Positions 6,373 to 10,540 of a stretch of 10,540 nucleotides of DNA are shown piece by piece (position 1 is the first letter of the stretch; every line of letters begins with the position of its first letter). Source of the stretch: Desulfobacula sp. (lineage in GTDB: Bacteria; Desulfobacterota; Desulfobacteria; Desulfobacterales; Desulfobacteraceae); assembly GCA_029940235.1 (NCBI GenBank), contig JAOZRI010000061.1:1-10540 (forward strand). Reading direction: 5' to 3'. The notes under the pieces were generated by a model. That model searched no databases. It saw only the letters and a program-made list of their open reading frames with translations, and was not told the origin of the DNA. The position numbers and the translations under genes are program-made.

Positions 6373-7275
6373 GTGCCTTTAAAGGTTCAATTTGACTTCA
6401 AAGTATTGCTTGGATGCCTGTGCGTTTTTGGTTCAGCTTTCTTTTTTTATCTTGCCACTGTGGTTATTAAATGGGCCAGGATCAATGGCTTGCACATAAA
6501 CACGGCAACCTTTGTTTTTGCCAGGTTTGTATTGGGGTTTATCAGTGTGTTGATCCTCATGGCTGTTAAAAAGAAAAAAATTCAGATAAAAAAGAGACGT
6601 TATCTTATTGGCAGAACTCTTGGAAATTGTGTGGCAGTCTATTGTTTTTATAAAGGTGTGGAATTAACCTCGGTGTCCCAGGCTAATATTTTAAATATGA
6701 CCTATCCTGTTTTTATTGCCATATTTTCCTGGATTTTTTTAAAAACACAGCGTGATATAGTTGTAATTATGATTGTTGCCCTGGCATTTGCAGGTGTGTG
6801 GCTGATTTTGACTCCGCTTTCCAATTCCATTTTAAATTCAGGAGAAATAAGTTTTCATCTCAATTCTTTGTGGGCTCTTGCATCGGGTATTGCCGCAGCA
6901 ATTGCCATTATGTGTCTTAATCTTTCAAGGCAGGAGCATGATATAGAAACAGTTTTGTTTTTTCTTTTTGGCCTTGGATCAATTATTACATATATTTGTT
7001 TTTTTAATAAAATGACCATGCCCCATGCCATTGAATTAAAATATATAATTTCCTGTTCATTGCTCGCTATTATAGGCCAATATCTGCTTACCATGGGATT
7101 TAAATATGTCACAGCCATTGAAGGAGGGATTATCTCTTCCACACGGATTTTACTGGCTGCCATCTTAGGTCCTGTTATTGCGATGGACCCTGCTCTTTCT
7201 GTGTCTGGCTGGCTGGGTGCTTTTCTAATTTTTAGTGCCAATATCTATCTCACCATGAGAAAGGCGAAACAGTAA
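6373..7275 (+). CDS. EamA/DMT-family transporter
   Basis: This is a 300-residue inner-membrane protein with about ten hydrophobic segments in two five-helix halves, the usual size and layout of drug/metabolite transporter (EamA, RhaT-like) permeases. The first EamA repeat has FARFVLGF (49-56) and, near its end, the typical ANILNMTYPVFIAIFSW segment (104-120); the second has the equivalent GGIISSTRILLAAILGPVIA near 250-269. A basic loop KKKKIQIKKRR (66-76) fits a cytoplasmic side. The substrate cannot be predicted; relatives export metabolites or amino acids. The start is GTG 6373, with AAGGA at 6358-6362 ten bases upstream; a later start would delete the first membrane segment. The gene is separate from its neighbours (173 and 159 bp gaps) with no sign of an operon. 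Confidence 0.87.
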   Translation: MPLKVQFDFKVLLGCLCVFGSAFFFYLATVVIKWARINGLHINTATFVFARFVLGFISVLILMAVKKKKIQIKKRRYLIGRTLGNCVAVYCFYKGVELTSVSQANILNMTYPVFIAIFSWIFLKTQRDIVVIMIVALAFAGVWLILTPLSNSILNSGEISFHLNSLWALASGIAAAIAIMCLNLSRQEHDIETVLFFLFGLGSIITYICFFNKMTMPHAIELKYIISCSLLAIIGQYLLTMGFKYVTAIEGGIISSTRILLAAILGPVIAMDPALSVSGWLGAFLIFSANIYLTMRKAKQ

Positions 7276-7291
7276 TAATGATTATCAAGAT

Positions 7292-7324
7292 TTATCCTTG
7301 ACATGAATAACATGGTCAAGATAA
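7292..7324. promoter_or_regulatory. Inverted repeat overlapping the fusion-gene promoter
   Basis: The arms TTATCCTTGACATG (7292-7305) and CATGGTCAAGATAA (7311-7324) pair along their full length except for one extra C in each, with a 5-base loop AATAA. The left arm contains the -35 box and the right arm runs into the -10 box of the promoter at 7298-7325. A dimeric regulator bound here would block polymerase. It could instead act as a terminator stem for the permease, 16 bp upstream, but no T-tract follows. Confidence 0.55.
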
Positions 7325-7325
7325 T
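7298..7325 (+). promoter_or_regulatory. Sigma-70-like promoter for the fusion gene
   Basis: A perfect TTGACA (7298-7303) and GATAAT (7320-7325, five of six consensus) are 16 bases apart. Start would be near 7332, leaving a leader of about 100 bases before ATG 7435. This is the best sigma-70 match in the window. Confidence 0.6.
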
Positions 7326-7434
7326 AATATCTTAACTGATATGAAACGCCATACAATTACTTGTTATCTCCGCTGATACTCCTACTGTTAAAAAGTTATA
7401 CCAGAACACGACCCATGAAAGAGACCTTTGAATA

Positions 7435-10248
7435 ATGCCCTTTAAAAAGATAGGCGACTACTTAATTGAGCAAAAAATATGTGATGCACAGATGCTCAGT
7501 GCAGCCATGGAACAGCAAACCCTGCTCAGGGATGATGGCGTATATAAACCCATTGGCCAGATCATTATTGAAAAAGGAGATCTTACACCTGAAGTTTTAA
7601 AATCAAGCCTTCAGAGTCAGGTGGAAGATATGCTTGGCTCAATTGAGCTTTTTAAGTCTCTCTCACCTGAATTAATATCAAAAATTGCAAGCATTGCCCA
7701 ATGTGTGGCTTTCCCAAAAGGCGAAATAATTATACATCAGGGAGATCAGGGAGACTCTTTTTATCAGGTTATTGCAGGTTCAATTCGTGTATTCCAGGTT
7801 TCTGAAGACGGAGTGGAAGTCACCCTGAACACACTGGGCCCGGGGGAAGGCTTTGGAGAGATGGCATTATTAACAGGCGAGCCCCGTTCAGCTTCTGTTG
7901 ACATTCAAAAACCAAGCAGCCTCTTGGTAATTTCAAAACAGGCCTTTGATCAATTAACCTCTGAAATACCAGGGTTTTCCCTTATGCTTTCTGAAATTCT
8001 CTCCAAGCGGTTGTCCATGGAAACTTCTAATTTTGTAAAAGCATCGTCAACACAAAAAGCATATCAAAGGTTTATTGTAGAGCAAAATTCAAGATCTGAA
8101 GCAAATTTGATAGGCAGGAGCAAAGCCATCAGAAAGCTCCAGGAAAAAATCAACAAAATTGCCGGCAGTGATGAAATAGTGCTGATTCAAGGTGAGCCTG
8201 GAACAGAAAAAATAGATGTTGCCAAATTGGTTCACTCCGGCAGCAGCAGAAAAGACGCACCTTTTTTAAGTGTTGATGTAAAGTTAGTTAATATGGGCAG
8301 GGTTGCTAAAAAGCATGAGCAGAGTGATGAGATTCGCCGTGAACTTGCCCAGGCCAGCACCCTGTTTGGACATATAAAGGCAGCTTTCCCCTTTGCACCT
8401 GAAAGGCGGCTTGGCTTATTTGAAGTGGGTGATGAAGGTGTGGTTGTGATAGAAAATATAGAGCATTTGTCAGCCAATATCCAGGTTCGACTAATTGGGT
8501 TCCTGGAGTCTAAAAGCTTTCAGCCCCTTGGCAGCCAGAGATTTATACACTCTTCAATCAGGGTCATGGCAACAACCTGTGTTGACCTTGAAGAGCAGGT
8601 AAAAACCAATGGATTTAATAAACAGCTATTTGGTCTTCTCAAAAAATCTCAAACCCTGATGGTTCCTCCTCTTAGAAAACGTAAAAGAGATATCCGCCTG
8701 CTTATCAGACATCTGCTTAAAGTACATGGTGAAAAAAGTGGCAAGTCTGTTGATGATATTGAAGATGATGTCTATAAAAATATTATGGCCTATGACTGGC
8801 CGGGAAATACAGATGAACTCAAAGCAGTAATAAGGCGGGGTGTTAACATAACTTCAAAAACCATACTGAGTTCTGAAGATATTTTAATTGGCATGGCTCC
8901 CGAGCTTACCAAAGGCTTTAAATTTAACCTGTTGAAAGTGAATCAAATTGCTACACTCTTTTCAAGCAAAGCTTTTCCCAAAGTATTTCAAGTTATAACT
9001 GCATGCTTTTTTGCTCTGATTCTCTATCTTGGTTTTTTTGGTTCACAAAAACCTGAAACCAATATCTCCCTTGGGCTTACCTGGGGATTGTGGGAGCCAT
9101 TGGCCATTTTCAGCTGTCTCCTTGCTGCCCGAATCTGGTGTGCAGTCTGCCCGGTGGGCGCTGTAAGCTCATATATCAGTTATAACTACGGGCTCAAACA
9201 AAATATACCCCGGTTTATCCGCAATTATGGAGGATATTTTGCCCTTGCAGGTCTTTTCCTCATTTTTTTATGTGAGGCTCTGTTTGCAATGCCTTTTTCA
9301 CCAAGGGCTACAGCAACTATGATCCTCTCAATTATTCTTCCTGCTTTAATACTTGCTTTGATATATAAAAGAAGAGCCTGGTGCCGCTTTTTATGTCCCC
9401 TTGGCAAGCTGCTTGGTTTTTTTTCAAGATGTTCAGTAGTTGAGTTGCGTGCAAATTGCAATATCTGTAACAATGACTGCGAAGATTTAAGCTGTTATGT
9501 TGATAATGACAGCAACACAGGGTGTCCGGTATTTGAAGCGCCCTTTGTGCTCTCCAACAATCAGGAGTGCATTCTTTGTGGGAACTGCATTAAGAACTGT
9601 CCCCATCAATCGCCGGTACTCAATCTGCGGGCTCCAGGGCAGGAGTTGTGGACATTTCAAAAGCCTGATTCAATAATGGTGCTGCTGTCATCACTTATAA
9701 TGGGGTCACAATTTTTCAGGGGATTGGAAAAAACCAGCTATGTTCACTTCTATATTGAAAAATTTCATCAGCAGTTTAATGTTTCTCCATGGAGTTTTTA
9801 TCTGATCTCCATGGTTGTCACAACTTTATTATCGTTTTTGTTGATAAAAGCAGCAGGCAATATGGCTTTTAATTCAATTAAAAAAACCACGTCCCAGGAA
9901 AAATTAAATCTTATGAGTTATGGTTTTGTTCCGATCATTGCAGGTTTTGAGATGGGTTTCCATTTTGAACGCCTAATAAACTGGGGAGGCAGTTTATTAC
10001 CGCAATTGGGCAGCCTCCTGGGTTTTAACTGGGATTTTCTCTTGGTGAGTATGGGGCCTGGATTAGTTAAAATTCATCAGACAGGTTTTATACTTATTAC
10101 TCTTTTGTTTTCCCAGAGTATACTGGTGCAGATACTGCACAATCGTTATGATTTGCAAATCAAGTCTCTGACTCTATATCAAAAATGGCCGATACTACTG
10201 CTTGCCATGTTATATATCCTCATATTCTGGGCTGGACTGCCAATATAA
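7435..10248 (+). CDS. Fusion: MshEN-like + cNMP-binding + degenerate AAA+ + membrane [4Fe-4S] polyferredoxin
   Basis: This is a 937-residue multidomain inner-membrane protein. (1) Residues 5-28 and 39-62 are two 24-residue motifs (IG at 6-7 and 40-41, paired Q near the ends) like the MshEN/T2SSE-N c-di-GMP-binding motif, with the usual Arg replaced. (2) Residues 70-200 are a cNMP-binding domain with an intact cassette, FGEMALLTGEPRSASV (140-155, E142 and R151). (3) Residues 222-490 align with sigma-54 activator AAA+ domains, but Walker A is GEPGTEK (253-259), GAFTGA is AAFPFA (316-321), Walker B DE is EN (340-341) and the arginine-finger region is FNKQLFGLL (394-402). ATPase and sigma-54 contact should be lost; PPLRKRKRDI (411-420) and WPGN (455-458) remain. 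(4) From 517 on, about eight membrane segments carry CAVCP (569-573) and WCRFLCP (649-655) as in NapH/CcoG, C675xxC678xxxC682 with C697P, and a classical C712xxC715xxC718xxxC722P cluster. There is no HTH. An in-frame TGA lies 6 bases upstream of ATG 7435, fixing the start. The likely role is nucleotide-gated membrane electron transfer (inference). Confidence 0.85.
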   Translation: MPFKKIGDYLIEQKICDAQMLSAAMEQQTLLRDDGVYKPIGQIIIEKGDLTPEVLKSSLQSQVEDMLGSIELFKSLSPELISKIASIAQCVAFPKGEIIIHQGDQGDSFYQVIAGSIRVFQVSEDGVEVTLNTLGPGEGFGEMALLTGEPRSASVDIQKPSSLLVISKQAFDQLTSEIPGFSLMLSEILSKRLSMETSNFVKASSTQKAYQRFIVEQNSRSEANLIGRSKAIRKLQEKINKIAGSDEIVLIQGEPGTEKIDVAKLVHSGSSRKDAPFLSVDVKLVNMGRVAKKHEQSDEIRRELAQASTLFGHIKAAFPFAPERRLGLFEVGDEGVVVIENIEHLSANIQVRLIGFLESKSFQPLGSQRFIHSSIRVMATTCVDLEEQVKTNGFNKQLFGLLKKSQTLMVPPLRKRKRDIRLLIRHLLKVHGEKSGKSVDDIEDDVYKNIMAYDWPGNTDELKAVIRRGVNITSKTILSSEDILIGMAPELTKGFKFNLLKVNQIATLFSSKAFPKVFQVITACFFALILYLGFFGSQKPETNISLGLTWGLWEPLAIFSCLLAARIWCAVCPVGAVSSYISYNYGLKQNIPRFIRNYGGYFALAGLFLIFLCEALFAMPFSPRATATMILSIILPALILALIYKRRAWCRFLCPLGKLLGFFSRCSVVELRANCNICNNDCEDLSCYVDNDSNTGCPVFEAPFVLSNNQECILCGNCIKNCPHQSPVLNLRAPGQELWTFQKPDSIMVLLSSLIMGSQFFRGLEKTSYVHFYIEKFHQQFNVSPWSFYLISMVVTTLLSFLLIKAAGNMAFNSIKKTTSQEKLNLMSYGFVPIIAGFEMGFHFERLINWGGSLLPQLGSLLGFNWDFLLVSMGPGLVKIHQTGFILITLLFSQSILVQILHNRYDLQIKSLTLYQKWPILLLAMLYILIFWAGLPI

Positions 10249-10268
10249 ATTTTGATATCCATAAATTT

Positions 10269-10540
10269 TTATGTAGCACGTAGTACCACAATGGTGACAT
10301 CATCGAACTGGGTTCCTCTTTGAAAAGAGATAATCCTGTTTACTGTTTTTTCGCATATTTCCATGGCTGGACAGTTAAAAAATTCCAACAGGGTCTGTTT
10401 CATATTTTCAAGGCCAAACTGCTCTCTGTTTGTATCAATGGCATCTGTGCCTCCGTCAGTGTACATCAAGAGGATACCGCCGGCAGGAAGCATCACACTC
10501 TGTACATCAATGGGAGGATCAGGAAAAAGGCAAAGAGCTG
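10269..10540 (-). CDS. C-terminal part of a SpoIIE/PP2C-type serine phosphatase (cut by right edge)
   Basis: About 90 codons of a minus-strand gene enter from the right edge and end at a TAA (10271-10269). The frame stays open to the edge and contains LFPDPPIDVQSVMLPAGGILLMYTDG, split here as LFPDPP then LPAGGILLMYTDGGTDAID, and near the end FDDVTIVVLR. The phrases YTDGGTDA and DDVT with their metal-binding aspartates are the C-terminal hallmarks of SpoIIE/RsbU-type PP2C phosphatases, which dephosphorylate anti-sigma-factor antagonists or related partners. N-terminal sensor or receiver domains would lie outside. The gene converges on the fusion gene with a 20-bp gap that shows no strong terminator, only A/T-rich sequence. 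The short frame beginning at 10496 is simply an internal GTG, not a start. Confidence 0.85.
   Translation of the reverse strand, partial: ALCLFPDPPIDVQSVMLPAGGILLMYTDGGTDAIDTNREQFGLENMKQTLLEFFNCPAMEICEKTVNRIISFQRGTQFDDVTIVVLRAT

Noticed and set aside
6855..7241. 128-codon minus-strand frame opposite the permease
   Set aside because: It is the reverse of conserved EamA membrane segments, with no ribosome site or recognised motif.
1..10540. CRISPR arrays, tRNA or rRNA genes, intact insertion sequences
   Set aside because: No regularly spaced repeats, no cloverleaf or rRNA sequence and no transposase frame were seen on either strand.

Overview
The window is low-GC, gene-dense bacterial DNA with long lowercase-A/T intergenic regions. 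Sigma-54 control, a ZraPSR-type metal/envelope stress module, PilZ and cNMP domains and a NapH/CcoG-like polyferredoxin together suggest a Gram-negative anaerobe, most likely a sulfate-reducing deltaproteobacterium (Desulfobacterales/Desulfobacterota). That placement is inference from gene content and style; no marker gene is present.

Layout. 1-324 (minus, cut by the left edge) is the N-terminal part of a membrane protein resembling the cytoplasmic head of deltaproteobacterial rhomboid-family proteins. 533-1342 (plus) is a fumarylacetoacetate hydrolase family enzyme. It converges on 1404-1940 (minus), a ZraP/Spy-like periplasmic protein, and the two share a long hairpin at 1335-1383. 1941-2483 is a 543-bp regulatory region. 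2484-4274 and 4290-5636 (plus) are a ZraS-like histidine kinase and a ZraR-like sigma-54 activator, 15 bp apart. Then follow a PilZ protein (5783-6199), an EamA/DMT permease (6373-7275), a large multidomain fusion protein (7435-10248), and on the minus strand the C-terminus of a SpoIIE/PP2C-type phosphatase (10269-10540, cut by the right edge).

How the genes work together. zraP lies divergent to zraS-zraR as in the enterobacterial ZraPSR system. The region between them holds a near-perfect sigma-54 promoter facing zraP (2116-2130), a second -24/-12 element facing zraS (2388-2402), and a perfect 6-bp-arm dyad (2251-2267) exactly half way between. The simplest reading is that ZraR, activated by ZraS, drives both the periplasmic protein and its own operon from a shared enhancer.

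The most unusual gene is at 7435-10248. It joins tandem MshEN-like motifs, a cNMP-binding domain with an intact phosphate-binding cassette, an AAA+ domain of the sigma-54 activator family that has lost every key motif, and a membrane-embedded iron-sulfur module with two [4Fe-4S] motifs. It has no DNA-binding domain. It looks like a former transcription activator scaffold reused to couple nucleotide sensing to membrane electron transfer. A strong sigma-70-like promoter overlapping an inverted repeat lies upstream of it.
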